From the NCBI RefSeq assembly GCF_033898505.1, contig NZ_JAXAFK010000001.1, positions 744,001-808,000 on the forward strand: a stretch of 64,000 nucleotides of DNA. The letters are read 5' to 3'. The DNA comes from Pectobacterium carotovorum (GTDB taxonomy: Bacteria; Pseudomonadota; Gammaproteobacteria; Enterobacterales; Enterobacteriaceae). Positions 34,520-45,396 of this stretch are shown here, one piece after another. Under the pieces are notes generated by a model. The model made no database searches, was not told the DNA's origin, and worked only from the letters and a program-made list of their open reading frames with translations. The number at the start of each line of letters is the position of its first letter. Within the stretch, counting starts at the first letter, position 1. The position numbers were made by a program, and so were the translations under genes.

Positions 34520-37198
34520 TTAGAATCGATACTCCACGCCAGCCTGCACCGTTCTGCCTCGGCTTGGCGTGTAACCCAGTGATTCGCCATAACTCACGAT
34601 GTAAGTACGGTTAGCGATATTCTCGACGGAACCGCGTACCGTCAGGCTGTCGGTCAGACGATAGCTGGCGTACAGATCGTAAACTTCATATTTGGGCCAG
34701 TCGGCCAAATAGGCGGAGTTGGCCGGTGCGGCAGCGTCCTGATAGCCGGGAGCAAAACGCATCGTCACACCCATATCCAGCTTGCGATCGAAGATGCGCG
34801 TTCCCAGCGTGACGGAACCGCGGTCGCCCGGCAGATAGGCGGCGTTGCTGAATAACAGCGTTTTCTGGCAAGAGGCATCGCTGGCCGTGGTATCGACAGG
34901 CGTAGAGTAGTAGTTGCCTCGGGAACCGCCGACGGTTGTGACGCCGCCCATCCAGGCCACTGGCGCACAGAAATCGTTATTGCCGATCATGTGGGTGTAG
35001 GTGGCATCGACATACAGAAAGCCCGCGTCGTAGTTAAGCTGGTATTCCATACCGCGGAAGCGGCTCTTCGCCAGATTGTTCTGGAACACGGAATTACTGA
35101 GGGAATAGCCGTTATAGCCCGGCTTATTGCGTGCGCCGTTCAGGCTGATGTAGTTGTTGATCCGGGTGTCGAAATAGGACACTTTGCTGACCAGCCTGTC
35201 GCCATCCACGAGCAGATCGGGCTGCTGAATATTGAACCCGACCTCCCAGGCGCGTGAGCGTTCCGGCTTAAGGTTGGGGTTTGGATAGAGGTAATAGTTG
35301 CCGGCGCTGTAGGTGCCGTTGGCAAAGGTTTCGCTAACTGACGGCGGACGCCAGGACAGGCCATAGCTGGTGAACAGCTGTAGCCATTCAACGCCGGGGC
35401 GGACACCCGCAAACAGGGTGGGGGAAAGCTTGCCGTGTTCGTCATCGACATTCCAATCCTGCGTGGTGGTGATGAACGGCGGGCAGAGCGCGATCGACCG
35501 TGCAGTGCAGGGATTCGTGATGGTATAGGGAATTTCCCGATAGCTGATGCTGGTGGTGCCGCGTAATCGGTAGCGATCGTAACGCAGGCCGCCTTGCAGC
35601 GTTACCCACTCGTCATACGCGTAATTCAGGTTCGCGAACAGGCTGGCCATCGCGCGGTTCCCTTCCGGGGTGGCGTTACTGGCCGTGCTATTGGTGCTGT
35701 CCGTCGTGATCTTGTCGTAATAGAAATCCAGTCCGTAGTCGACTTTCAGATCGTGCGCGCCCTGCTGCCATAGCGTCGAGGTATTCTGCGCTTGGGCGCC
35801 GTACGTGCGTAGCCGCGTGCTTTCATGATAGGCACTGGTATTGGAGAGAGCATAGTTATCGGTGTCGTTATTGGTATCGGCGTAATAAATCTTGGCCTTA
35901 AAATCTAGCCAACGCTGGTTGTCTGGCTTCAGGCTGTAATCCAGCGCGGTACTACGTGCCATAATCTCGCTGTGCCCGCTGGCTTTCCAACCCAGTTCGG
36001 TATTGGAAAGGTTGGACAACGTCCCGGCATTTTCAGAAGAGGTTTGCGTTTGCATATAGCTGAGCTGGAAGCGCTGATTGGCAGGCAAATTCCAGCCGAC
36101 TTTCGCCAGCCGTGAGCGCATGGTGTAAGCCGCGCTGGTCACTTTCTGATGTTTTAAGTTATTGGCCCACTCTTCGTAATTACTTGAATTGCCAGGGATA
36201 CGGATATTCCCGAGGTTACCGTCATTACCCGGCCAGTAGTCGCCCAGATGACGCTCGCTGGCACCGACCAAAATGTCACCGCTTTCGTTACCCAGTGCAA
36301 GCACGCCGCTGCCGATAAAATGCGTTCCGTTGTCGCCGGTGCTGGCGTGCAGTTTTCCGCCCAGTTCTTTACCCGGAGCCAGAAAATCGTGGGCGCTGAT
36401 GGTGTTAAACGTGGCGACTCCGCCCAGCGTACCCGCGCTGCCCATCACGTTGGTCGCGCCTTTTTCAATCGTTGCGCCGGAGAGCAGCTCTGAATCGATA
36501 TACATCTGCCCGTTGCGCTGGCCGTAGCCGGTTTTTTGAAAATTTTGTCGTACGCCGTCGATATTCATATTCACGCGACCGAAATCCTGTATGCCGCGAA
36601 TGTTCACCGACAGCGACGGGTCCTGCTGGCTGACGCTGGAATAAACGCCAGCGGACTGCTCCAGTAGATCGGCGGCGTGGCGGGCAGGGCGGTTATCCAT
36701 CTGCTCGCGTGAAATAACGCTGATTGCGCGTGGCTGTTCGTAGATCCAGTCACCGGGATTGGCGACGGTAAAGGCGCGTACCGTCATCACATCGTCTATT
36801 TTGGCCGTATCGACGTTGACTGGACGAGGGCGCAGGGTAATGACGCCGTTGCTGCCGATCTGGAAATCAACGGGATTAGCGCCGATCATCCTGCGCAGCC
36901 CTTGCTCTGGCGTGAAGCGCCCTTGAAGCGCAACGGCCTGCATATTTTCCAGTTTGACGTCGGCAAAAAAGACCTGTAGCCCCGCCTGTTCAGCGAAACG
37001 CAGCAGCGCGCTGCTTAACGGTTGCGAGCTGATGGAGAAGGTGATGCTGTGGCGAGCCGCTTCCTGAACGTTGGCTGCCGGTATTTCTGCTTGCGCATAG
37101 TGGAATGAAGCAGGCAGCGACAGTGCGATGCCGACGGCAAGAGAAAGTGGATTAAGTTGTAACAATCGGCTGTCTTGCTGTTGTGTTCTTTTAAACAT
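34520..37198 (-). CDS. hasR: TonB-dependent hemophore receptor HasR
   Basis: The 892-residue protein has a signal peptide (to about residue 37), an N-terminal signalling domain of the STN/secretin type (about 48-105; FSISSQPLSSALLRFAEQAGL), a TonB-box-like DVMTVRA, a plug (PRAISVISREQMDNRP), and a 22-strand barrel ending VQAGVEYRF with terminal Phe. The signalling domain marks it as a transducer to HasS/HasI. It takes heme from HasA across the outer membrane. A Fur box lies 86 bp upstream. The energising TonB is not encoded here. Confidence 0.95.
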   Translation of the reverse strand: MFKRTQQQDSRLLQLNPLSLAVGIALSLPASFHYAQAEIPAANVQEAARHSITFSISSQPLSSALLRFAEQAGLQVFFADVKLENMQAVALQGRFTPEQGLRRMIGANPVDFQIGSNGVITLRPRPVNVDTAKIDDVMTVRAFTVANPGDWIYEQPRAISVISREQMDNRPARHAADLLEQSAGVYSSVSQQDPSLSVNIRGIQDFGRVNMNIDGVRQNFQKTGYGQRNGQMYIDSELLSGATIEKGATNVMGSAGTLGGVATFNTISAHDFLAPGKELGGKLHASTGDNGTHFIGSGVLALGNESGDILVGASERHLGDYWPGNDGNLGNIRIPGNSSNYEEWANNLKHQKVTSAAYTMRSRLAKVGWNLPANQRFQLSYMQTQTSSENAGTLSNLSNTELGWKASGHSEIMARSTALDYSLKPDNQRWLDFKAKIYYADTNNDTDNYALSNTSAYHESTRLRTYGAQAQNTSTLWQQGAHDLKVDYGLDFYYDKITTDSTNSTASNATPEGNRAMASLFANLNYAYDEWVTLQGGLRYDRYRLRGTTSISYREIPYTITNPCTARSIALCPPFITTTQDWNVDDEHGKLSPTLFAGVRPGVEWLQLFTSYGLSWRPPSVSETFANGTYSAGNYYLYPNPNLKPERSRAWEVGFNIQQPDLLVDGDRLVSKVSYFDTRINNYISLNGARNKPGYNGYSLSNSVFQNNLAKSRFRGMEYQLNYDAGFLYVDATYTHMIGNNDFCAPVAWMGGVTTVGGSRGNYYSTPVDTTASDASCQKTLLFSNAAYLPGDRGSVTLGTRIFDRKLDMGVTMRFAPGYQDAAAPANSAYLADWPKYEVYDLYASYRLTDSLTVRGSVENIANRTYIVSYGESLGYTPSRGRTVQAGVEYRF

Positions 37199-37283
37199 TT
37201 TTCGCTTGGTCTGCCATTCGTTAAATTATCAATAAGCATTAATAAACAAAGGGATAATTACCCCTTCTTTTCTTAATGAAAAT

Positions 37284-37302
37284 GATAATAAAAATCATTA
37301 CC
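37284..37302 (-). promoter_or_regulatory. Fur box upstream of hasR
   Basis: The 19-mer agrees with the Fur consensus at 16 of 19 positions by direct comparison and lies in the hasS-hasR spacer, 86 bp before hasR. It implies an iron-repressed promoter for hasRADEF in addition to that of hasI. Confidence 0.82.
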
Positions 37303-37406
37303 TAAATATGAAGACGGCTGAGAAGACAGAACCCGTAAAAAAATATTTAAATTTTTTTCTATGGCACGTTGCGGTCTTGTGAACGTGAAGGGCGTTTATG
37401 AGAGAT

Positions 37407-37429
37407 CGCCACGCCTGAGCGGCGTGGCG
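37407..37429 (-). terminator. Hairpin after hasS
   Basis: A perfect 9-bp GC-rich stem (37407-37415 with 37421-37429) with a 5-nt loop lies 29 bp after the hasS stop and upstream of the hasR Fur box, separating the hasIS and hasR transcripts. Confidence 0.6.
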
Positions 37430-37457
37430 GGGGTGGGGAAGACAGGGAAGAAAGAGA

Positions 37458-38411
37458 TCAGTACAGAACGGTGACGCCGGGGAGTGAGACGGTTTTGGCA
37501 CCCAGTTCGGTGGCGATGGTTTGCAATGCGCCATCCAGTTCGTTCAGTGAAAAAATGCCGCTGACCTGACGCTGGCGCAGCGCTGACGTGGGGATGACGA
37601 TCGTTCCAGCGCGATACTGATTGATACGGGCGATGACGACCGCCAACGGCTGTTGATCAAAAATCAGCAGGCCGCGCCGCCAGTCGCCGCGTTCGCGGCT
37701 ATTCCAGCCGGGGAGCCGCGTCATCCCTTGTTCGGTATAGCGTGCCGCCTGCTGCTCATCAAGCTGCAATGATTGCCCGTTTGCCGTGACCTGTACGCTG
37801 TGTTCCACCACGCCGACGGTCGTGGTCTGTGAGGCGTTTTGCACAATAAACTGCGTGCCCAGCGCCTGTGTGGTGCCTGAGGCCGCATCAACCAAGAAAG
37901 GGCGTTTTTCCTGTGCGGTCGTTGGGGCGACGGTGAACCAGGCGGAACCTTGTAGCAGCGTGACGCGCCGTTCTTGCGGTGTATAGGCGAGCGAAATGGC
38001 GCTGCCCGCATCCATATCGATCTCACTGCCGTCCGGCAGCGTAACGTGTTTGACCTGATGCGTCGCATGATAATCCGAGCGCAGCATGAGGACACCGTCG
38101 GAAATCCAGGTTGCGCCGATACTGAAGCCCAGTAGCAGCAAGGCCGCGATTTTCCACTGCGTTGCACGATTAACGCGCTTGATGAGAAAGGTTGCCGGCG
38201 TCTGTGGTTGCAGCACCTGCCGCTGCTCAGCGCTGAGCGATCCGAGCCCATGCCAGAGCATCCCTGCCTGTTCCAACGCGTGGCGATGGCGCGGATCCTG
38301 TGCCAGCCAGTGCTGGAATGCCAGTTCCTGTTCATCGTCCAGCGGCGCTTCGGCCAAACGTATGGCCCAGCGTGCTGCCTGCTGCTGGATTTCAGGGGGA
38401 TAATCGTTCAT
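37458..38411 (-). CDS. hasS: FecR-type anti-sigma factor HasS
   Basis: The 317-residue protein has a cytoplasmic N-terminal segment with the conserved ARWAIRLAEAPLDDEQELAFQHWL pattern of FecR proteins, one membrane helix (about residues 88-105), and a periplasmic FecR domain (PDGSEIDMDAGSAISLAYT, GSAWFTVAP). It should hold HasI inactive until the HasR signalling domain reports heme-HasA binding. It lies 117 bp downstream of hasI on the same strand. Confidence 0.93.
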   Translation of the reverse strand: MNDYPPEIQQQAARWAIRLAEAPLDDEQELAFQHWLAQDPRHRHALEQAGMLWHGLGSLSAEQRQVLQPQTPATFLIKRVNRATQWKIAALLLLGFSIGATWISDGVLMLRSDYHATHQVKHVTLPDGSEIDMDAGSAISLAYTPQERRVTLLQGSAWFTVAPTTAQEKRPFLVDAASGTTQALGTQFIVQNASQTTTVGVVEHSVQVTANGQSLQLDEQQAARYTEQGMTRLPGWNSRERGDWRRGLLIFDQQPLAVVIARINQYRAGTIVIPTSALRQRQVSGIFSLNELDGALQTIATELGAKTVSLPGVTVLY

Positions 38412-38528
38412 GTCGTAGGCCTGGAGTATGTAGGGTCTCTAAATAGGTAGACGTCTGACGGCAATAAACCCGTAAATAATTTGTGATTATTTCATGATGG
38501 GCGATGTTTTTCATGATAATGACCGCTT

Positions 38529-39038
38529 TCACGAGGCGCGGATCGTCATCATCGCGTGCAGCGTCATGGCAAGATGTTTCTCAACGGTGCTGAGGGAAAT
38601 CTCCAATTGCTGAGCAATTTGCGTCTGCGTCATGTGTTCAAACCGGTGCAGATGAAATATCAGCTGCGTGCGTTCAGGCAGTGTCGCCAGTACGTTTGCC
38701 AGACGCTCCAGCTCCTGTTGGGCGATGGCCGTTTGATCGAGCTGGGGTGCCGCATCCGGCAGGTATTCCAGCGTCGCCTCCGCATCGTCGACGGATGCCG
38801 CCATCTGCCAGCGCTGCTGGTGACGGACATGGTCGAGCAGCAAGTTATTTGCTGTCTTGTAGAGATACGCCTTCTTGTCGTCTACATCATTCTGCTGTTC
38901 CAGCCGTTGTGCCAACCGTAAAAAACTCTCTTGCACCAGGTCTGCTGCTGCCTGAGGGTCGCGCAGTTTATGATTGAGATAGCGTTCTAACCGCTCTGCA
39001 TAGTGGTTGAACAGCATTCTGAGTTCAGACTCTGACAT
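38529..39038 (-). CDS. hasI: ECF sigma factor HasI (FecI-like)
   Basis: The 169-residue protein contains sigma region 2 (AADLVQESFLRLAQRL, AYLYKTANNLLLDHVRHQQR) and region 4 (MTQTQIAQQLEISLSTVEKHL). It should direct transcription of hasR and downstream genes when HasS is released. A Fur box lies about 140 bp upstream, so iron status gates the sigma factor first. The arrangement hasI-hasS-hasR matches the known Serratia locus. Confidence 0.94.
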   Translation of the reverse strand: MSESELRMLFNHYAERLERYLNHKLRDPQAAADLVQESFLRLAQRLEQQNDVDDKKAYLYKTANNLLLDHVRHQQRWQMAASVDDAEATLEYLPDAAPQLDQTAIAQQELERLANVLATLPERTQLIFHLHRFEHMTQTQIAQQLEISLSTVEKHLAMTLHAMMTIRAS

Positions 39039-39175
39039 GCCAACGTCCCGTCAGGTGACCTTCCCGCCGACTCTGCGGCAACAGAACCCCTTTCCCTTGT
39101 CACGGCGCTCTCCATAGCGATCTTGTCCGTTGATGTCGACGGGGTAAGGCCCTGAATAATAAATTTAATGTAATT

Positions 39176-39188
39176 GATAATTATTATC
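39176..39188 (-). promoter_or_regulatory. Fur box core upstream of hasI
   Basis: GATAAT-T-ATTATC is a perfect 6-1-6 inverted Fur repeat, about 140 bp upstream of hasI. Flanking AT-rich sequence extends it partially. Confidence 0.75.
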
Positions 39189-39290
39189 ACATATGACGAA
39201 CCGGAAAGCAGAGTTAAATCTTCTTCAGATTGGCGGATTTTCGCCGTCGACTACACTTATCTTTGTTGACGTACTATTTCATTGAGAGGA

Positions 39291-39458
39291 ATGACGATGG
39301 CGACGAAGGACGATCCTAAAGAGGTGACGGTCAGTGAAGGGCTGGCAAAGGTGCATGAGGCGTCAGATCAACTGACGGAAGAAGAGATCGAGGCGCTGGC
39401 GGAGGAAGCCAGACAGGCCGCTACGCAGACGAAGAAAGAATCGGGTAACGCGCCTTAG
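39291..39458 (+). CDS. Hypothetical 55-residue acidic protein
   Basis: An ATG at 39291 follows a good GAGAGGA ribosome site and opens a 55-codon frame (a second ATG is at 39297). The product begins MTMATKDDPKEV and is rich in Glu, Ala and Lys, with a predicted amphipathic helix through DQLTEEEIEALAEEARQAA. There is no signal peptide or membrane segment. I do not recognise the family. It is divergent from hasI and lies just upstream of the patD sigma-54 promoter, so it could be an independent small gene. Confidence 0.6.
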   Translation: MTMATKDDPKEVTVSEGLAKVHEASDQLTEEEIEALAEEARQAATQTKKESGNAP

Positions 39459-39503
39459 CGTAAGGCCGCCGGTTGCAGAACAGATTGGCAAGTAGGCGCA
39501 ACG

Positions 39504-39519
39504 TGGCAGGTTTTTTGCA
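39504..39519 (+). promoter_or_regulatory. Sigma-54-type promoter of patD
   Basis: TGGCAGG-N4-TTGCA matches the -24/-12 consensus at all but one position, with the required ten bases between GG and GC. Transcription should start near 39531, 48 bp before the patD start. Confidence 0.8.
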
Positions 39520-39578
39520 CAGACATTTTGCAGATAGTGGTGAAAAACACGACGGTTTTCTCTCTGTAAGGAAAATGT

Positions 39579-41003
39579 ATGCACGACAAATTACTCATAG
39601 AAGGCAAGCTGGTAGCGGGGAAAGGCGAGGCGTTGGCGGTATTCAATCCTGCCACAGGAGAGCAAATTGCCGCCATTGCGCAGGCCGATCTGCACCAGGT
39701 TGATGCAGCCGTTCTGGCTGCCGAGTCCGCTTTTGCACACTGGGGACAGACCACGCCGAAAACGCGCGCGACGCTACTGCTACAGATTGCCGATGCCATT
39801 GAAGAAAACGCCGAGGCGTTTGCCAAACTTGAATCGTTAAACTGCGGCAAACCCTATCATGCGGCGCTGAATGATGAAGTGCCTGCTGTCGCCGATGTGT
39901 TTCGTTTTTTTGCTGGCGCGGCGCGCTGCCTGAGCGGTTCGGCGGCGGGGGAATATCTTGAAGGACATACCTCCATGATCCGGCGCGATCCGGTTGGCGT
40001 GGTGGCGTCTATCGCCCCGTGGAACTACCCGCTGATGATGGCGTCGTGGAAGCTGGCACCGGCGCTGGCGGCGGGAAACTGCGTGGTGCTGAAACCTGCG
40101 GAGCAAACCCCGCTAACCACGTTCTATCTGGCGCATCTGCTGGCGGAGATACTGCCAGCGGGCGTGGTGAATATTGTGTTTGGGCGCGGCGCGGATATCG
40201 GCGATGCGCTGACGGGGCATGAGAAAGTGAACATGGTGTCGCTGACCGGTTCGATTGCAACGGGCGCGCATATTCTGTCGCATACTGCCGCGAGCGTAAA
40301 ACGGACACATATGGAACTGGGCGGCAAAGCGCCGGTGATTGTTTTCGACGATGCCGATATCGATCAGGTCGTTGATGGGATCCGCAGTTTCGGTTTTTAC
40401 AATGCGGGGCAGGATTGTACTGCGGCGTGTCGGCTGTATGTGCAGCGAGGGATCTACGATAAGGTCGTGGACGCATTAGGAAAAGCCGTGGCGACACTGA
40501 ACATGGGCGATCCGCACGATGAAACCACCGAGCTGGGGCCATTAATTACCGAGCAGCAGCTGGAACGCGTAATTGGCTTTGTCGAACGTGCCAAAGCGCT
40601 GCCGCACATTACGGTGGTGACCGGTGGCGAACGGGTGAAAGGGCAGGGGTTTTACTTCCAGCCCACGGTGCTGGCGGGGGCGAAGCAGGAAGATGAGATC
40701 GTCCAGAAAGAGGTGTTTGGCCCCGTTATCTCCATTACGCCATTCGATGACGAGGCGCAGGTGATTGGCTGGGCCAATGCCTCGCATTACGGGCTGGCCT
40801 CGTCGGTCTGGACGCGCGATATCGGGCGGGCGCACCGTCTGGCTGCGTGCCTTCAATACGGCTGTACCTGGGTGAACACCCATTTTATGTTGGTGAGCGA
40901 AATGCCGCACGGCGGGCAGAAACTCTCAGGTTACGGCAAAGACATGTCGATGTACGGTCTGGAGGATTACACCATCGTGCGTCATATCATGATCCGGCAC
41001 TGA
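39579..41003 (+). CDS. patD: Gamma-aminobutyraldehyde dehydrogenase PatD
   Basis: The 474-residue aldehyde dehydrogenase matches E. coli PatD (YdcW) end to end. Landmarks are the NAD-binding [22 protein letters not shown], the catalytic Glu in HMELGGKAP and the catalytic Cys in [11 protein letters not shown], and the ending [16 protein letters not shown]. It oxidises 4-aminobutanal (from putrescine) to GABA with NAD+. It sits upstream of patA in the same direction with a 328-bp gap containing a second sigma-54 promoter, so the pair forms a putrescine-to-GABA pathway. Confidence 0.95.
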   Translation: MHDKLLIEGKLVAGKGEALAVFNPATGEQIAAIAQADLHQVDAAVLAAESAFAHWGQTTPKTRATLLLQIADAIEENAEAFAKLESLNCGKPYHAALNDEVPAVADVFRFFAGAARCLSGSAAGEYLEGHTSMIRRDPVGVVASIAPWNYPLMMASWKLAPALAAGNCVVLKPAEQTPLTTFYLAHLLAEILPAGVVNIVFGRGADIGDALTGHEKVNMVSLTGSIATGAHILSHTAASVKRTHMELGGKAPVIVFDDADIDQVVDGIRSFGFYNAGQDCTAACRLYVQRGIYDKVVDALGKAVATLNMGDPHDETTELGPLITEQQLERVIGFVERAKALPHITVVTGGERVKGQGFYFQPTVLAGAKQEDEIVQKEVFGPVISITPFDDEAQVIGWANASHYGLASSVWTRDIGRAHRLAACLQYGCTWVNTHFMLVSEMPHGGQKLSGYGKDMSMYGLEDYTIVRHIMIRH

Positions 41004-41269
41004 GGATCGTCGGTCTGCCGCAGGGGATTAGGTTGTTCTGGACGAGAAGCCGGTAATGGTATAGCGCGTTTGTCCAGACTCGGCGTGCCCCAAAAGAGGG
41101 CGCGCTGGGCAAAACCGGGGCATCACGCGATGCTGTGATTTTCGTCATACTGGCATCCGCTATGCTAATTAGCTATTAATTTTGTTCATTCGCATTTAGT
41201 TCAAATCATCTGCTGGATTTTTGGTTTAGATCGCGTTTTTGTATTTTATTCTGGTTTGGGGCGGGCGAC

Positions 41270-41285
41270 TGGCGTGTTATGTGCA
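41270..41285 (+). promoter_or_regulatory. Sigma-54-type promoter of patA
   Basis: TGGCGTG-N4-GTGCA keeps the invariant GG and GC ten bases apart and matches most of the -24/-12 consensus. E. coli patA is known to use sigma-54. Start of transcription is expected near 41297, 35 bp before the TTG start. Confidence 0.7.
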
Positions 41286-41289
41286 TTAA

Positions 41290-42738
<1,449 letters not shown>

Positions 42739-42783
42739 AAAACGAGACGGAAATACGCAGCACCCTATTACGTTCATCCCGAA

Positions 42784-42816
42784 AGCCAGTCAGCCCTTAC
42801 TGACTGGCTTTTTTTA
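42784..42816 (+). terminator. Terminator after patA
   Basis: Perfect 10-bp stem (42784-42793 with 42800-42809), 6-nt loop and a run of seven T: a classic intrinsic terminator. Confidence 0.95.
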
Positions 42817-43582
42817 TCCTCATGCGATACGCAAGGGGTATATCATTGTGCTTTAAATCTCATTAATTCAGTCTCGTTACGCTGTATTGCGTGCCCCGCA
42901 ACGTAATGATAGCGGGGGTGTTGTTACTCAATTAATATTATTAGCACTCTAACTGATAAGTTTGGTTTAATTAATGAAAATAAGATTTTTCCCTTTATTA
43001 TTTTTTGATAGAAAAAAACGATCGAATAAAGAAAATTGAATGGTCTAATGATCGTTATTTCCGATCGATCTTGCGATTGTGATAGTGTAGAGTTATAGAA
43101 TGTGGCAAGCCTCGGATTGATGCACTTTTTATCTATGCATTAACAATGAATATATGAACAATTAATTAAGCGTAGCACTAACTCGGATTGGGTAGATGAG
43201 GGGTAAGCTTTTGGCTTTCCTTAAACGCTTTGGTTTTCTTTGAACGAGAGTTTGCTTTTAGCTACGCAATAAATAATGTGATTCTCAACGCGGAATAAAA
43301 AAGGGGAGACAAATTACTTTATCAAGTAAACCGTTTCAATAAGTAAGCATCACCAACACACAGGCAATGTGAGATATAACAATATATGGCCAAATGGATT
43401 TCTTATGCCAGTATTCTGTTACATGCATCAGAAAATAAGAGATTTAGATAAGCCAGGGTGCCCGGCACGATAATGGTTCGCTTTACCGTTTGTGATGTTT
43501 TTTCGTTAAACAAACGGTGGCTGAACATGTTATCAATCGTGGTTGGGTAACGATTTTTAAAATGTAATATTCTGGTGCTACT
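42817..43582. other. Long AT-rich upstream region of the second chemoreceptor
   Basis: About 770 bp with no credible gene. It should hold the chemoreceptor promoter. A weak sigma-28 -10-like sequence (CACGATAA at 43466-43473) lies about 110 bp before the start, without a good -35 match. Confidence 0.4.
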
Positions 43583-45250
43583 ATGATTTTTTTTAAAAAT
43601 ATAAAAATTGGCAATCGGCTTTTTCTGGGGTTTGGGTTATTAATTTTATTAACCCTGATTTTGTCATCCATCAGCTATTATTTCATGAAAAACATTGGCG
43701 CTGAGTTTGATGAGGTGACTGAAGATAGAATGGTTAAGGTCGATATGCTGCGTGATATTCAGGACGTATTGAATACCAACGTCCGCACGCTGCGGGATAT
43801 TATTCTCCTCCCCGCAGACAGAAATCAAGAAAAACAAGAACTGAAGTCGGCCATAGCAAAAACGACAGACGAGGCAAGTGCAATATATAAAAAACTTGAT
43901 GGTATGGTTAATTCGGAACAGGCGCGGGCGTTATTTAATCAGCTTATCGATATCAGAAAACAGTATAGCCTGAGCATTAACAAAGCGATTGGCTATGCTA
44001 TGGACGATGAGGATGTGCTGGCAACAGAATTGGTCTTTGGTGATATAGCAAAAATCCAGGCCGTTTATTTTGCCAAACTGAGCGAATTTACCGAACTACA
44101 GGTCTCGTTTGTTGATCATGCCAAACAGGTGACGAAAGAATATATTGATAATGCGCTGTTGTGGCTGCTGGTGCTATCCGTCTTCTCAACCGTTTTAGGG
44201 GGCCTTACCGCCTGGTCATTAACCCGTAGTGTCACGGTTCCTTTATCCACAGCGCTGTCCTCTGCGAAGCGTATCAGTGCAGGCGATCTGAGTGGTTCAA
44301 TTGATGTGAATAGCCGTGATGAAACAGGCCTACTCTTGGAAGCAATGAAAGAGATGCAAACGGCGCTGACGCGGATGGTTATTGGTGTCAGAAACAATGC
44401 AGAGAGTGTCGCAACGGCCAGTATGCAAATTGCTCAGGGTAATGCTGATTTATCATCACGGACCGAAGAACAGGCGAGCGCACTTGAAGAAACGTCTTCA
44501 ACCATGACGCAATTAGGGATGACGGTAAAAAACAATGCTGACAATGCCCGTCAGGCAAACGTATTGGCTCAAAATGCGAGTGCAGTGGCTCTTCAGGGAG
44601 GGCATGTTGTTAATGACGTGGTGGATACGATGAAGTCCATTAATGACAGTTCACGCAGCATTGCGGACATTATCAACGTCATCGACAGCATTGCGTTCCA
44701 GACAAATATTTTGGCGCTTAACGCGGCGGTTGAAGCAGCCCGGGCTGGTGAACAAGGTCGAGGGTTTGCCGTCGTCGCGGGAGAAGTACGTAATTTGGCG
44801 CAGCGCAGTGCAGAAGCCGCTAAAGAGATCAAAAACCTGATCACTGCGAGCGTTGAACGTGTCGAGCTTGGTTCGGTATTGGTGAATAAAGCGGGGGAAA
44901 CCATGCAGCAGGTGGTGATGTCTATCCGTCAGTTGAGCGACACGGTAGCAGAGATTAGCTCCGCAAGCGCGGAACAGTCGACGGGCGTCGAACAGGTCGG
45001 CATCGCTGTTAGCCAAATGGATCAGACAACACAGCAAAATGCTGCTTTGGTGGAAGAATCCGCTGCTGCTGCACAAAGCCTCAAGGATCAGGCGGATCAA
45101 CTTGTCAGAGAAGTCTCGGTGTTCAGAATTGCAGGCTATGAACGTTCGGCGCTAAGGCAGCCTGTGACGGAGACGCTGTCGCTTGTTGCTATGCTTCCTG
45201 TTTCTTCCAAAGCATCAGCCCCTGGTGCATCTGACTGGACCCGATTCTGA
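43583..45250 (+). CDS. Methyl-accepting chemotaxis protein (4HB-type sensor)
   Basis: The 555-residue receptor has a first membrane helix (about 11-32), a four-helix-bundle sensor (about 33-190), a second helix (about 191-212), HAMP, and the conserved signalling hairpin [38 protein letters not shown]. The sensor is of the 4HB_MCP type ([23 protein letters not shown]) and differs from that of the receptor at 10 kb. It ends DWTRF, a CheR/CheB docking-like pentapeptide. The ligand is unknown. Confidence 0.93.
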   Translation: MIFFKNIKIGNRLFLGFGLLILLTLILSSISYYFMKNIGAEFDEVTEDRMVKVDMLRDIQDVLNTNVRTLRDIILLPADRNQEKQELKSAIAKTTDEASAIYKKLDGMVNSEQARALFNQLIDIRKQYSLSINKAIGYAMDDEDVLATELVFGDIAKIQAVYFAKLSEFTELQVSFVDHAKQVTKEYIDNALLWLLVLSVFSTVLGGLTAWSLTRSVTVPLSTALSSAKRISAGDLSGSIDVNSRDETGLLLEAMKEMQTALTRMVIGVRNNAESVATASMQIAQGNADLSSRTEEQASALEETSSTMTQLGMTVKNNADNARQANVLAQNASAVALQGGHVVNDVVDTMKSINDSSRSIADIINVIDSIAFQTNILALNAAVEAARAGEQGRGFAVVAGEVRNLAQRSAEAAKEIKNLITASVERVELGSVLVNKAGETMQQVVMSIRQLSDTVAEISSASAEQSTGVEQVGIAVSQMDQTTQQNAALVEESAAAAQSLKDQADQLVREVSVFRIAGYERSALRQPVTETLSLVAMLPVSSKASAPGASDWTRF

Positions 45251-45338
45251 TAGTGAGAAGATTATGGTAGCCAGCACGTCAGGGATAGTGTGAAAGCAGT
45301 GAATCATAAATCAGATAGTGTTAGTGAAGGTGTTGTTT

Positions 45339-45367
45339 GCCAGTCAGCTTTTGCTGACTGGCTTTTT
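45339..45367 (+). terminator. Terminator after the second chemoreceptor
   Basis: Perfect 10-bp stem (45339-45348 with 45353-45362), 4-nt loop, five T after it. The stem is nearly the same sequence as that of the patA terminator. Confidence 0.92.
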
Positions 45368-45396
45368 GCCTATGTCTTACTGCATTTTTACATCTG

